Part shown: positions 44,418-52,657 of the stretch, piece by piece
Position numbering within the stretch: position 1 is the stretch's first letter
How the letters are laid out: the number at the start of each line of letters is the position of its first letter
Assembly: GCF_003336425.1 (NCBI RefSeq)
Contig: NZ_QEIO01000009.1
Location: 1 to 63,370, forward strand
Direction of reading: 5' to 3'
Origin: Marinitenerispora sediminis
GTDB lineage: Bacteria > Actinomycetota > Actinomycetes > Streptosporangiales > Streptosporangiaceae
DNA length: 63,370 bases
The notes under the pieces: model-generated
The model's input: only the letters and a program-made list of their open reading frames with translations
The model's database searches: none
What the model was told of the DNA's origin: nothing
Translations under genes and position numbers: made by a program

Positions 44418-44446
44418 GCGGGCGGCGCACGGGGTGCGCCGCCCGC
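44418..44446 (-). terminator. Terminator of the polyketide operon
   Basis: A perfect 13-bp stem (44418-44430 with 44434-44446) and a three-base loop, 43 bases beyond the polyketide synthase stop on the minus strand. Confidence 0.7.
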
Positions 44447-44488
44447 TTCCGCGGTGTCCGTGTCCGCTGGGGCGGCCGGACGGGGGTG

Positions 44489-47422
44489 TCAGGTGGCGTG
44501 GCCGACGCGCAGACCGGTCACGGTGTCGGTCACCGTGGCCAGGTCGGTGTCGCTGTCCATGAGCAGCCGCACCGGGAACGAGGCCAGGGAGGGGTGCGCG
44601 GAGCGGATCGCGTCGCGCAGGCCGATGACCGCGACCGAGGTCACGCCGAGCAGGTGCAGCGGCTCGGTGCTGTCCACGGTGTCGGCGGAGGTTCCCACCG
44701 TGTCGGCCACGAGGCGGACCAGGGCCAGCCGCACCGCGTCGGGGTCCGGCCGGTCCTCGGCGAGAACGGCGGGAAGGTCCGCCTCCTCCTCAAGGGCGCC
44801 CTCCTCCGTCCGCTGCCAGACGACAGGCAGGACCACCGGCGGCACGTGCGCCGGCGCGGGCCAGCGCTCGGGCCGGTGCCCGGTGGTGTGCAGCGCGGCG
44901 AACTGGTGCAGCAGCGCCACCTGGTCGGACTGCTCCGACGTGGCGGCGCCGATGACGACCGCCTCGGACCGGCCGACGGCGGACAGCGTCCGCACGGCTC
45001 CGCGGGAGAGGGTGGAGCGGGCCCCGACCTCGACCACCACCGCGTCGGCCGGCGCCGCGGCGGCCAGGGCGTCGGTGAAGCGCACGGGAGCGCGGAGCTG
45101 GCGCACCCAGTACTCGGCGTCCAGACGGGCGCCCTCCACCGGCCCGCCGGTCACGGTGGAGTGGAACACCGTGCCGTCGCGGGTGTCGGAGGGCGCGAGC
45201 CCTTCCAGCGCGGCGCGCAGCCGCGGCAGCAGCTCCTCGACCGCGGGCGAGTGCGCCGGCACGTCGTGCGCGACCCGCCGGACGTAGCGCCCGCGCCCCT
45301 CCAGCGCGGCGCGCAGCGCCTCCAGCGGCTCCTCCGCTCCGCTGACCACCGCGGTCTCCGGGCCGTTCACGGCCGCGACCACGAGGGCGCCGGCCAGGCC
45401 TTCCTCGGCGATGGCCGCCCCGGCCTCCTCGGGGGAGAGGTCGGTGACGAGCAGTCCGCCGTGGGGCGCGGTCTCGGCCAGCAGCGCGGAGCGGGCCGCC
45501 ACCACGCGCGCGGCGTCGCCCAGGCTCAGCGCGCCGGCGGCGTACGCCGCCGCGACCTCGCCGAGCGAGTGGCCGAGCACCGCCGCGGGCCGGTGGCCCC
45601 AGGACCGCCACTGGGCGCTCTGGGCGACCTGGGTCAGCCAGATGGCGTGCTGGGCGGTCTCGAAGTCGCCGACCGGATCGCCCGGCCGCCACGGCTCGCG
45701 GCCCAGCGCCGCGGCCAGCGCCGCGCGCGCCTCGTCCAACGCCGCGCGGAACGGCGCGAACCGCTCGTAGGCGCGCTCGGCCATGCCGGCGTACTGCGAG
45801 CCGTGGCCGGCGAACATGAACACCAGCGGTCCCGGACGGCGGGCCGCCGTGCGCGGCGCGACGACAGCGGGGTGCGGGTGCCGCTCCGCGAGCGCGCGCA
45901 GGGCGGCCGCGGCCTCGGTGGGCGTGGCGGCGACCACGGCGGCGCGCACGGTGTCATGGTCGCGGCGGTGCTGGGCGGTCGCCGCCACCCTCGCGAGGTC
46001 GGGTTCGGCGGCCACCGCGGGCGCCCACGCGCCGGCGGTCGCGGCCAGCCGGCTCTCCGAGGCGGCGCTGACCGGGATGACGTGCTCTTCGGCCTCCCTG
46101 CGGCCGCCCTCCGGAGCGGGTGCCGCCTCCGGCGCCTGCTCCAGGACGACGTGCACGTTGGAGCCGCCGAATCCGAAGGTGCTGACCCCGGCCACGCGCG
46201 GCCGGCCGGTCCGCGGCCAGGGCTCCGGCTCCGTCACCACCCGCAGCGGCAGCCGGGCCAGCGCCGGCCGCATCCGGGTGTGGTGCATGGTCGGGGGCAG
46301 GACCGAGTGGTACAGGCCGAGCGCGGTGCAGGCCACCCCCACCAGGCCGGCCGCGCCCTCTCCGTGACCGAGGAGGGCCTTGACCGAGCCGATGGGCAGC
46401 GCCGCGTCGCGGTTCTGGCCCAGCACCCGGGCGAGGCTGCGGCCCTCAGCGGAGTCGCCCGCCTTGGTCCCGGTGCCGTGGCACTGGACGTAGTCGACCT
46501 CGGCCGGGTCCAGGCCGGCGTCGGCGTAGGCGTCGCGCAGCAGGTCGTCGTGCGCGGGCGGATTGGGCGCGTAGAGCCCGGCCGGCGAGCGGCCGTCGGA
46601 GTTGGCGGCCGAGCCGCGGACGACGGAGTAGACCCGGTCGGCGTTCTCGCGCGCGTCGCCGAGGCGGCGCAGCACGGTCACCGCCACGGCCTCGGAGCGC
46701 ACGTAGCCGTCGCCGTCGGCGTCGAACGGGCGGCACACCCCGTCCGAGGCCAGCACGCCGGCCTCGGAGAAGGCCGCCGTGAAGCCGGGGATCATGGTGA
46801 TCTGCGCGCCGGCCACGATGGCGGTGTCGACCTCGCCGAGCTCCAGCGACTGCCGCGCCAGGTGCAGCGCGGTGGCGGAGGCCGAGCACGCGGTGTCGAC
46901 CGTCATGGAGGGCCCGCGCAGGTTCAGCTGGTAGGAGACCCGGTTGGCCAGGATGGCGGGTGACACACCGGAGGCCGTGACCATGGTCACGCGCTTGGCG
47001 GGCTCCAGCACCGTGCCGGCGTGGTCGACGTTCGCCGACCCCACCCACACGCCGGTACGGGTGCCGTCCAGCGAGGAGGGGGCGATCCCGGCGTCGGCCA
47101 GCGCCTCCACGACGACTTCCAGGATCATGCGCTGCTGCGGGTCCATCTCCGCGGCCTCGTGCGCGTTGATGCCGAACACCTGGTGGTCGAACGCCTCGAT
47201 GTCGTCGATGAGCCCGGCCGTCCACGGCCGGTCGGGGGACTGCGACGGGTGCAGCCGCTCGCTCATCGCCGCCCACCGGTCCTGGGGGACGGGACCGGTC
47301 AGCGTCTCGCCCTTGAGCAGCGCCTCCCACAGCCGGCCGGGCGTGTGCACGCCGCCGGGCAGCCGGCAGCCGATCCCGATGATCGCCGCGCGGGTGTCCG
47401 GATCCTTGGTGGGACGCGTCAC
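44489..47422 (-). CDS. Type I polyketide synthase, KS-AT-ACP
   Basis: A 977-residue single-module synthase. Ketosynthase (about 11-430) has a full catalytic set: Cys179 in DTACSAS, His315 in CHGTGTK and His353 in KALLGHGEG. Acyltransferase (about 533-830) has FAGHGSQ, the active Ser619 in GHSLGE and His724 in PAHSP. The usual specificity motif (HAFH or YASH) is replaced by PAHS, so the extender unit cannot be read off. A C-terminal carrier domain (about 895-965) has LGVTSV, with Ser929 as the presumed phosphopantetheine site instead of the usual DSL. No reductase, dehydratase, product-template or thioesterase domain. GTG start overlaps the methyltransferase stop. Product unknown. Confidence 0.92.
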   Translation of the reverse strand: MTRPTKDPDTRAAIIGIGCRLPGGVHTPGRLWEALLKGETLTGPVPQDRWAAMSERLHPSQSPDRPWTAGLIDDIEAFDHQVFGINAHEAAEMDPQQRMILEVVVEALADAGIAPSSLDGTRTGVWVGSANVDHAGTVLEPAKRVTMVTASGVSPAILANRVSYQLNLRGPSMTVDTACSASATALHLARQSLELGEVDTAIVAGAQITMIPGFTAAFSEAGVLASDGVCRPFDADGDGYVRSEAVAVTVLRRLGDARENADRVYSVVRGSAANSDGRSPAGLYAPNPPAHDDLLRDAYADAGLDPAEVDYVQCHGTGTKAGDSAEGRSLARVLGQNRDAALPIGSVKALLGHGEGAAGLVGVACTALGLYHSVLPPTMHHTRMRPALARLPLRVVTEPEPWPRTGRPRVAGVSTFGFGGSNVHVVLEQAPEAAPAPEGGRREAEEHVIPVSAASESRLAATAGAWAPAVAAEPDLARVAATAQHRRDHDTVRAAVVAATPTEAAAALRALAERHPHPAVVAPRTAARRPGPLVFMFAGHGSQYAGMAERAYERFAPFRAALDEARAALAAALGREPWRPGDPVGDFETAQHAIWLTQVAQSAQWRSWGHRPAAVLGHSLGEVAAAYAAGALSLGDAARVVAARSALLAETAPHGGLLVTDLSPEEAGAAIAEEGLAGALVVAAVNGPETAVVSGAEEPLEALRAALEGRGRYVRRVAHDVPAHSPAVEELLPRLRAALEGLAPSDTRDGTVFHSTVTGGPVEGARLDAEYWVRQLRAPVRFTDALAAAAPADAVVVEVGARSTLSRGAVRTLSAVGRSEAVVIGAATSEQSDQVALLHQFAALHTTGHRPERWPAPAHVPPVVLPVVWQRTEEGALEEEADLPAVLAEDRPDPDAVRLALVRLVADTVGTSADTVDSTEPLHLLGVTSVAVIGLRDAIRSAHPSLASFPVRLLMDSDTDLATVTDTVTGLRVGHAT

Positions 47423-48117
47423 CGGGTCACCACCCAGATGCCCACGCACCCGTCGACTCGGAAGTCGACGTTGCCGGGTTCGAAGTGCTTCTCCAGGACG
47501 GCGCGGAGGTCGTCCGCGGAGTCGCCCGCGTTGGAGAAGGTGTTCTTCTGGCCGTTGTACAGCGCCAGCAGCCGGCGTGCCAGCCAGTTCTTCCGCACGC
47601 CCTCTCCCTTGGACAGGATGGTGCAGCCGAAGAACCGGCCGCCGGGCTTGAGCACCCGGGCGGCCTCCGCCACCAGGCCGGCCTTCGCCTGGATGCCGTC
47701 GCCCCGGAACGTGTGCAGGACCATGTGGGAATCGACACTGTCCACGCTCGCGTCCGCGAGCGGCCACGGCTTGAGCGCGTCCTGCTCGTGGGTGTGGACG
47801 TCGAACCGGCTGCGCAGCTGCTCCGCCGCCACGTCGAGGCAGGTGCGGTTGATGTCGAGCAGGTGCAGGGTCCGCAGCCGGGTGTCGGCGGGCAGCTTGC
47901 TCAGGAAGTAGCCGTTGCCGGGGCCCACCGTGACGTGCGTCTGGCCGATGTGCTCGCGGTGGTTGCGGTGCAGCACCTCGTTGGAGACGCGCCAGGCGAA
48001 GCGGTGGGAGAACCGGATGACGAACGGGGTGTAGACGCGCGTGAGACCGGCGCGGCTGTACATGCCTTCGTTCTTCTCGTTGACCGTCAATTCGGCGGAA
48101 GACCAATTTTCGGGCAC
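47419..48117 (-). CDS. SAM-dependent methyltransferase (class I)
   Basis: A 232-residue class I methyltransferase. The SAM-binding loop is THVTVGPGNGYF (about residues 60-71), followed by LHLLDINRTCL with the acidic ribose-binding residue and by VDSVDSHMVLHTF, ARVLKPGGRFFGCTILS, the post-III segment. About 58 N-terminal residues (NEGMYSRAGLTRVYTPFVIRF) probably cover the acceptor site. Its last codon overlaps the start of the polyketide synthase (GTGA), implying it methylates that enzyme's product or intermediate. GTG start at 48117 with GAGG seven bases upstream. Whether it acts on oxygen or carbon is not evident. Confidence 0.87.
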   Translation of the reverse strand: MPENWSSAELTVNEKNEGMYSRAGLTRVYTPFVIRFSHRFAWRVSNEVLHRNHREHIGQTHVTVGPGNGYFLSKLPADTRLRTLHLLDINRTCLDVAAEQLRSRFDVHTHEQDALKPWPLADASVDSVDSHMVLHTFRGDGIQAKAGLVAEAARVLKPGGRFFGCTILSKGEGVRKNWLARRLLALYNGQKNTFSNAGDSADDLRAVLEKHFEPGNVDFRVDGCVGIWVVTR

Positions 48118-48530
48118 GGCAGAACCTCGTTTTTTGAGCTGGAAAAACTCGGACGGAAGGGATGTTCGCTCAGGTCGGCAGCCAACAGGCAGGGCGGAGA
48201 GCGCCCGGCGGCGGGCGAGGGCGGACCCGTCGCGGCGGTCCCGGCGCGACGGGCACCGGGCCGGCGCGGGGCCGCCCTTGAGCGTGTCCGGTTCCGGACA
48301 CCAGCGCGGGCTGGCACGGTGACCAGCGGCAACGGCATGGGAAGGGTTCTCTTTCGTCGTAGAGGGGGCAGGTCCAGGAGTCGACGGGGAGAACGTCACT
48401 TCGCAGTGGGCATGACATGGAAAAAGACGAGCGAGATAGCGAAGAAGACCGCACAACTGCCCGTCTTGTCCCACATGTCACGGATGATCATTTTACTGAT
48501 CTCACAGGAAAACGACAGGGGCGCAATACG
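48118..48530 (-). promoter_or_regulatory. AT-richer leader and promoter region of the methyltransferase-PKS operon
   Basis: About 410 bases upstream of the methyltransferase. The part 48,420-48,530 is much richer in A and T than the surroundings, and on the minus strand has TAAAAT (48490-48495), a possible -10. The remainder has no identifiable gene. The long leader leaves room for regulation. Confidence 0.4.
48396..48491 (-). CDS. Possible 31-residue membrane peptide
   Basis: From ATG 48491 to TGA 48396 on the minus strand; the product has a short charged start, a hydrophobic run AVFFAISLVFFHV and ends PTAK. The ribosome site is weak (GTGAGATC). Codon use is less GC-biased than nearby genes. 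It may be a real small peptide or chance in an AT-rich leader. Confidence 0.25.
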   Translation of the reverse strand: MIIRDMWDKTGSCAVFFAISLVFFHVMPTAK

Positions 48531-48575
48531 AAAAACCCCCTTCCCGGCGGTGGATTCGCCGTTGGAGGAAGGGGG
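48531..48575 (-). terminator. Rho-independent terminator of the monooxygenase gene
   Basis: On the minus strand a nine-base stem (48567-48575 with 48536-48544), reinforced by an inner CGGCG/CGCCG stem, is followed by TTTTT (48535-48531). It lies 64 bases after the monooxygenase stop. It is the only classical T-tailed terminator seen, so this gene and the downstream methyltransferase-PKS pair are separate transcripts. Confidence 0.85.
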
Positions 48576-48638
48576 TGACGGTTGGCGACGGACCGCGAGC
48601 ACGGTCCGGAACCTGCGACCGGGGGCCGGCCGGCGAGG

Positions 48639-49934
48639 CTACCGGGGCGGGATCGCGCCCGCCTCGGCCAGGTAGGCCCGCGCGGCCGCGGGGTCGAACA
48701 TCCAGCGGGCGTAGTCGGCGGGGTCGTCGAATCCACCGATCCAGCGGTCGGCGACCGTCTGATTGGTCATGACGGCACCGATCAGCTCACCGAAGTGCTC
48801 CGGCAGCGCGCCGCCCCAGAAGCCGTCCACCATCTCCGAGAAGACCGCGGAGTGCTGGCCGCGCTCTATCCAGAACCGCTCGAAGGCCGCGGCCATGAAG
48901 GCCTCGTCGTAGGCACCGCGGTGCGCGGCGAAGGCGTCGGCGTAGACCTGCGCGCAGTAGGTGGAGTTGTTCCACCCCTGCCCCGACACGGGGTCGGAGG
49001 TGACGACCACGTCGGCCATGCCCAGGACGGGCTTGCCTGCCATCCACCCCACCGGGTTTCGGACACCAGGCCTGAATTGGGTCTGGATGGCCGAATTCAC
49101 ACCATTCTTCGCACCACCCACCAGATCGTCCACCGTCGCGCCGCTGAAGCGCTCGTAGACGTCGGGGAGGTGCTGGCGCAGCACCTCCTGCATCCGCTCC
49201 AGCACGGCGCCGGCGGAGCGCCCGCGGATGCCGCTCGCGTCCAGCAGGGCGCCCGGGTTGGCCAGCATCGTGATGCTGGTCGCGGGCCCCTCGTCGGTCA
49301 GCACCGGGATGAAGAAGACCTCACCGCCGTTGATGGAGTACACATCGGCGGAGGTGGAGTCCTCCCACGCCACGTCGTGCAGCATGACCTGCGTCGCCAC
49401 GCGGTCGTGCGCGCCCGAGAAGCGGGTCGGGTCGGGGTCGAAGAGGGCGCCGAGCTCACCGGCGCCCACCGCGATGACGACGAGGTCGTACATCCCGCGG
49501 CCCACGAAGAAGGCGAGGTCGGACTCGGTGATGCCGTGGATGACCACCCGGCCGCCGTTGTCCTCGAAGTGTTCCAGCCAGTCCGCCATCTTCACCCGGC
49601 GGTCGACGCTGACCGCGTGTCCGCCGACCCGGCTGGCGAACTGCGAGCTGCCGAGGGAGCCGTAGAACTGGACGGCCGGTCCCTCGTCGGGCCGCAGCGA
49701 CATGTTCACCCGGTCGAAGCGCGGCGCCGAGTCCTGCCACAGATCGAGCTTGGCCTGCTCCTCCAGCGCCCGCGTGAACGGCATGGAGAACTGCGTGATG
49801 GACGTGCGCCCGTTGCGGATCTCGGTGGACGTCTGGCCGGTGATCAGCGTGACATCGACGCCCTGGTTGAGCAGCTGGTGGCCGAAATACAGACCCGACT
49901 GGCCCGCACCGACGATCAGCACCTTGGGGGACAT
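48639..49934 (-). CDS. Styrene-monooxygenase-like FAD-dependent enzyme (StyA family)
   Basis: A 431-residue flavoprotein. The N-terminal Rossmann loop is VLIVGAGQSG (residues 5-14). GMADVVVTSDPVSGQGWNNSTY (core DPVSGQG, residues 314-320) matches the GD-motif region of StyA, where GLGDIQATVDPVLGQG is usual. The intervening layout and length also fit StyA. Such enzymes epoxidise alkenes or oxidise indole and sulfides using FADH2 from a separate reductase (StyB). No reductase gene is in the window. ATG at 49934 chosen because the Rossmann strand starts at once; ATG 49952 is possible. Placed beside the polyketide genes, it probably epoxidises or hydroxylates the product. Confidence 0.82.
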   Translation of the reverse strand: MSPKVLIVGAGQSGLYFGHQLLNQGVDVTLITGQTSTEIRNGRTSITQFSMPFTRALEEQAKLDLWQDSAPRFDRVNMSLRPDEGPAVQFYGSLGSSQFASRVGGHAVSVDRRVKMADWLEHFEDNGGRVVIHGITESDLAFFVGRGMYDLVVIAVGAGELGALFDPDPTRFSGAHDRVATQVMLHDVAWEDSTSADVYSINGGEVFFIPVLTDEGPATSITMLANPGALLDASGIRGRSAGAVLERMQEVLRQHLPDVYERFSGATVDDLVGGAKNGVNSAIQTQFRPGVRNPVGWMAGKPVLGMADVVVTSDPVSGQGWNNSTYCAQVYADAFAAHRGAYDEAFMAAAFERFWIERGQHSAVFSEMVDGFWGGALPEHFGELIGAVMTNQTVADRWIGGFDDPADYARWMFDPAAARAYLAEAGAIPPR

Positions 49935-50249
49935 TCTCGTTCTCTCTCCCATGAGATTGGCCATGAGCACGGCGCATCGCGCGGGGATTTCCCCGGCCCG
50001 CCCGGGGCTCGCGCCCTGGAGCGGCCCGTCCGGCCCCAGGCTCCGCGCCACCTGCCGACCGTCCTGGTCGCACCGGCCTGGGGAGCCACCGCCGCACGCT
50101 TCGCACGGATGCGCCCTGCATGGTCGAAAACGCTCGAAAGCCGTGAAAGCGTTGAGGTTCCGGTACAGCGATACTCTCAGATCGCGCGCCCCCTCGCATG
50201 CGCACGGCCGCGGTCCGGTGACCGCCCGGGGCGGATCGCTCGGCCGCCC
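49935..50249. promoter_or_regulatory. Control region upstream of the monooxygenase gene
   Basis: A 315-base gap. It contains GAAAA/GAAAG at 50126, 50136 and 50145 (about one helical turn apart), enclosed by the inverted repeat AACGCT - 13 bases - AGCGTT (50129-50153). This arrangement suits binding of an Lrp-type oligomer from the adjacent gene. No coding sequence is supported. Confidence 0.5.
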
Positions 50250-50735
50250 TCACTCCCCCGGGCGGACCACGGGGCGGTGCACCACCTCGTCGATGACGGT
50301 CAGCGTCTGGGTCGCGGTCACGCCGGGCAGCGCCTGCAGCCGGGTGAGGATGAGGTCGCGCAACTGGTGGGTGTCGGCCACCCGCACCAGCAGGACGATG
50401 TCGGCGGACCCCACCACGTACCACGCGTACTCCACCTCGGGGTAGGCCGAGATGACCTCCCGGTTGGCGCGCCAGTCGGGCTGGCTGCCCGAGATCAGCA
50501 CCAGGGCCGTGACACCGAGGCCCATCTTGGCGTGGTCGGCGACGACCGAGTAGCCGCGGATCACACCGTCGTCGGTGAGCCGGTTGATGCGGTTGTAGGC
50601 GGTGGCCCGGGAGACGCTGGCCATGGCCGCGATCTCGGAGATACCGGTGCGGGCGTCCACGGCGAGGGCGTCGATGATCGCCTGGTCCGTGGAGTCCAGC
50701 AGCCGTCCGCCCGGTCGGCGTCCGCCACTCGTCAT
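50250..50735 (-). CDS. Lrp/AsnC-family transcriptional regulator
   Basis: A 161-residue regulator. The helix-turn-helix is GISEIAAMASVSRATAYNRINRL (core MASVSRATAYNRI, about residues 38-50), then the wing GVIRGYSVVADH. The C-terminal RAM domain (about residues 70-155) has WYVVGSADIVLLVRVADTHQLRDLI (core GSADIVLLV), typical of amino-acid-binding oligomers. ATG at 50735 with GGAGGG. It is upstream of and in the same direction as the monooxygenase, and likely controls the cluster, perhaps sensing an amino acid or a pathway intermediate. Confidence 0.9.
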   Translation of the reverse strand: MTSGGRRPGGRLLDSTDQAIIDALAVDARTGISEIAAMASVSRATAYNRINRLTDDGVIRGYSVVADHAKMGLGVTALVLISGSQPDWRANREVISAYPEVEYAWYVVGSADIVLLVRVADTHQLRDLILTRLQALPGVTATQTLTVIDEVVHRPVVRPGE

Positions 50736-50965
50736 AACGCGCCCTCCGCCACATCTGCCCCCGTCGTCCGTGTCCGTGCGGCGCCAGAACCGGACGCCCG
50801 AGAACGGACTACCAGAAGAGACCGCCGCACGTCCGAATTTTTCTCGAATCGCGAGACGAATCGCACAGTTCGCCGGCGATTTCCCGGCACGCCACCCCAC
50901 GCTCCGCGATCGGCCGCGTACCATCGTGGAATCACAGGGTCGCCGTGCGTGAGGAGGCGGTCACC

Positions 50966-51322
50966 GTGCCGGTCCGTTCCGTCGTCCGCGATCGGGTACG
51001 CGGATTCCTGCCCGTCGACGCCACGATCCGCTACCTCTTCCCCGCCTCCTGGCACGAGACCAGCCACTTCCTGATCGCGGTCACCGACTCCAGCGTGGTG
51101 GTGCTCAGCACCGCGCTGTTCCGCCGCTCCCGGCCGAAGCGGATCTGGCGGGTCTTCCCGCGCGACGTGCGGATCGGCCCCGTGGACACGCACCTCATCC
51201 CGACGTTCGAGCTGGGCGGCCACCACTTCGAGGTGGACGAGGAGTACATCCCGGTCATCAACGCGGCGGACGCCGAACTCGGCGGCGGCCGCCTCCCGCG
51301 CGACCCGTTCGCCGACCTCTGA
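50966..51322 (+). CDS. Hypothetical protein, beta-rich (about 118 aa)
   Basis: Begins at GTG 50966 with GAGGAGG eight bases before it; a GTG at 50945 in frame is an alternative. The product alternates hydrophobic strands (HFLIAVTDSSVVVLSTALF, RIWRVFPRDVRIG, THLIPTFELGGHHFEV), resembling a PH-like beta barrel. Similar short proteins in actinomycetes have no established role. It diverges from the Lrp-type regulator and precedes the dehydrogenase operon by 270 bases. It has no signal peptide or membrane helix. Confidence 0.65.
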   Translation: MPVRSVVRDRVRGFLPVDATIRYLFPASWHETSHFLIAVTDSSVVVLSTALFRRSRPKRIWRVFPRDVRIGPVDTHLIPTFELGGHHFEVDEEYIPVINAADAELGGGRLPRDPFADL

Positions 51323-51347
51323 CCGCGGCCGGGGGCGCACGCCCGGT

Positions 51348-51386
51348 CCACCGCTGAGCGCACGTCGGAACCACCGCTGAGCGCAC
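51348..51386. repeat. Two copies of CCACCGCTGAGCGCAC
   Basis: A 16-base direct repeat (51348-51363 and 51371-51386), 23 bp start to start, between the hypothetical gene and the dehydrogenase operon. May be regulatory or a local duplication. Confidence 0.6.
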
Positions 51387-51459
51387 CCCCGGTCCACCAC
51401 TCTCCGGCGCCGGTTCGGCACCGTGTCGGATTCCTCCCGCGCCATGACCCCACGGATTA

Positions 51460-51547
51460 GACGATCGCGGAGCTGTGGACCGTTTCACTGAACGATCGTC
51501 TCATATTTCCTTCAGACACTGGCATGTCTGTCGAGTATTTGCCGACA
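51460..51547 (+). promoter_or_regulatory. Regulatory region of the dehydrogenase operon
   Basis: Two inverted repeats lie in an AT-richer stretch 50-135 bases before the first gene. GACGATCG (51460-51467) pairs with CGATCGTC (51493-51500). TGTCG - 9 bases - CGACA spans 51529-51547. CTACATAAGG just downstream could be a -10. Likely operators, the regulator being unknown; the adjacent Lrp-type protein is a candidate. Confidence 0.45.
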
Positions 51548-51595
51548 ATCGTCTACATAAGGCCAGTGGCGCGGATCCGTCGGAGGGAGCACGCC

Positions 51596-52657
51596 ATGCC
51601 GGTGCCGGACCGGACGGTCGCGGAGGTCCTGGACCCCGCCGTCCCCGACCCGATCGACCTCGGTGGCCTGCCCACCGACCTGCTCGTGGACTGCTACCGC
51701 CACATGCTGACCGCCCGGCTGCTGGACGCCGAGGCCGTCGCGCTGCAGCGCCAGGGGGTGTTCCCGGCCTACGTCTCGCTGCTCGGCCAGGAGGCCGCCC
51801 AGGTCGGCAGCGCCGCCGCGCTGGACCGCGGGACCGACTTCGTCTTCCCCACCTACCGCGAGATGGCCGTGGCGCTGGCGTTCGGCGTGGACATGGTGGG
51901 CTACCTGGCGAGCCACCGGGCACTCTGGCACGGCGGGTACTACGACCCGGTGCGCTCCCGGTTCGGCGCCGTCAACGCGGTCGTGGGCGGCCCGGTGCCG
52001 CACGCGGTCGGATGGGCCCTGGGCGAGCGGCTGCGCGGCGGTCCGGGCTGCGCGATCGCCTACTTCGGCGACGGCGCGAGCTCCGAGGGCGACGTGCACG
52101 AGGCGATGAACATGGCGGGCGTGTTCCGGACCCCGGTGGTGTTCTTCTGCCAGAACAACCAGTGGGCGCTTTCGGTGCCCAACCACCGGCAGATCGCCGG
52201 CGGGTCGGTCGCCGCCCGCGCCGCGGGCTACGGCATGCCGGGCGTCGTCGTGGACGGCAACGACGTCGCCGCCGTCTACCGCGCCACCCGGGAGGCGCTG
52301 GACCGCGCCCGCTCGGGCGGCGGCCCGACGCTGGTCGAGGCGCGCACCTACCGGCTCGCCCCGCACTCGACCTCCGACGACGCGGGCCGCTACCGGGACG
52401 CGGAGGAGGAGCGGTACTGGCGCGGCCGCGACCCGCTGCCCCGGCTCGCGCACGCGCTGCGGAGTGCCGGGCTGGTCGGGCCGGACTTCTTCGAGGCCGC
52501 GGAGCGCGACGCCCGCGGGCGCGTCACCCGCATCCGCGAGGGCGTCGCCTCCGCGCCGGAGCCGCCCGGCACCGACATGTTCGACCACGTGTTCCGCGAG
52601 CCCACGCCGGAACTGCTGCGGCAGCGCGCCGCCTGGTGCGAGGAGGAGCGGCCATGA
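51596..52657 (+). CDS. Dehydrogenase E1 component, alpha subunit (pyruvate/acetoin-type)
   Basis: A 353-residue thiamine-diphosphate subunit. The ThDP/magnesium motif is AYFGDGASSEGDVHEAMNMAG through CQNNQWALS (GDG about residue 157 to NN about 183). Early ARLLDAEAVALQRQGVFPAYVSLLGQEAAQVG is characteristic, cited by its core QRQGVFPAY. The phosphorylation-loop region APHSTSDDAGRYRD also matches 2-oxoacid dehydrogenases. With the beta subunit it decarboxylates a 2-oxoacid or cleaves acetoin and transfers an acyl group to lipoyl. ATG 51596 with GGAGGGAG upstream. First gene of a four-gene operon. Confidence 0.9.
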   Translation: MPVPDRTVAEVLDPAVPDPIDLGGLPTDLLVDCYRHMLTARLLDAEAVALQRQGVFPAYVSLLGQEAAQVGSAAALDRGTDFVFPTYREMAVALAFGVDMVGYLASHRALWHGGYYDPVRSRFGAVNAVVGGPVPHAVGWALGERLRGGPGCAIAYFGDGASSEGDVHEAMNMAGVFRTPVVFFCQNNQWALSVPNHRQIAGGSVAARAAGYGMPGVVVDGNDVAAVYRATREALDRARSGGGPTLVEARTYRLAPHSTSDDAGRYRDAEEERYWRGRDPLPRLAHALRSAGLVGPDFFEAAERDARGRVTRIREGVASAPEPPGTDMFDHVFREPTPELLRQRAAWCEEERP

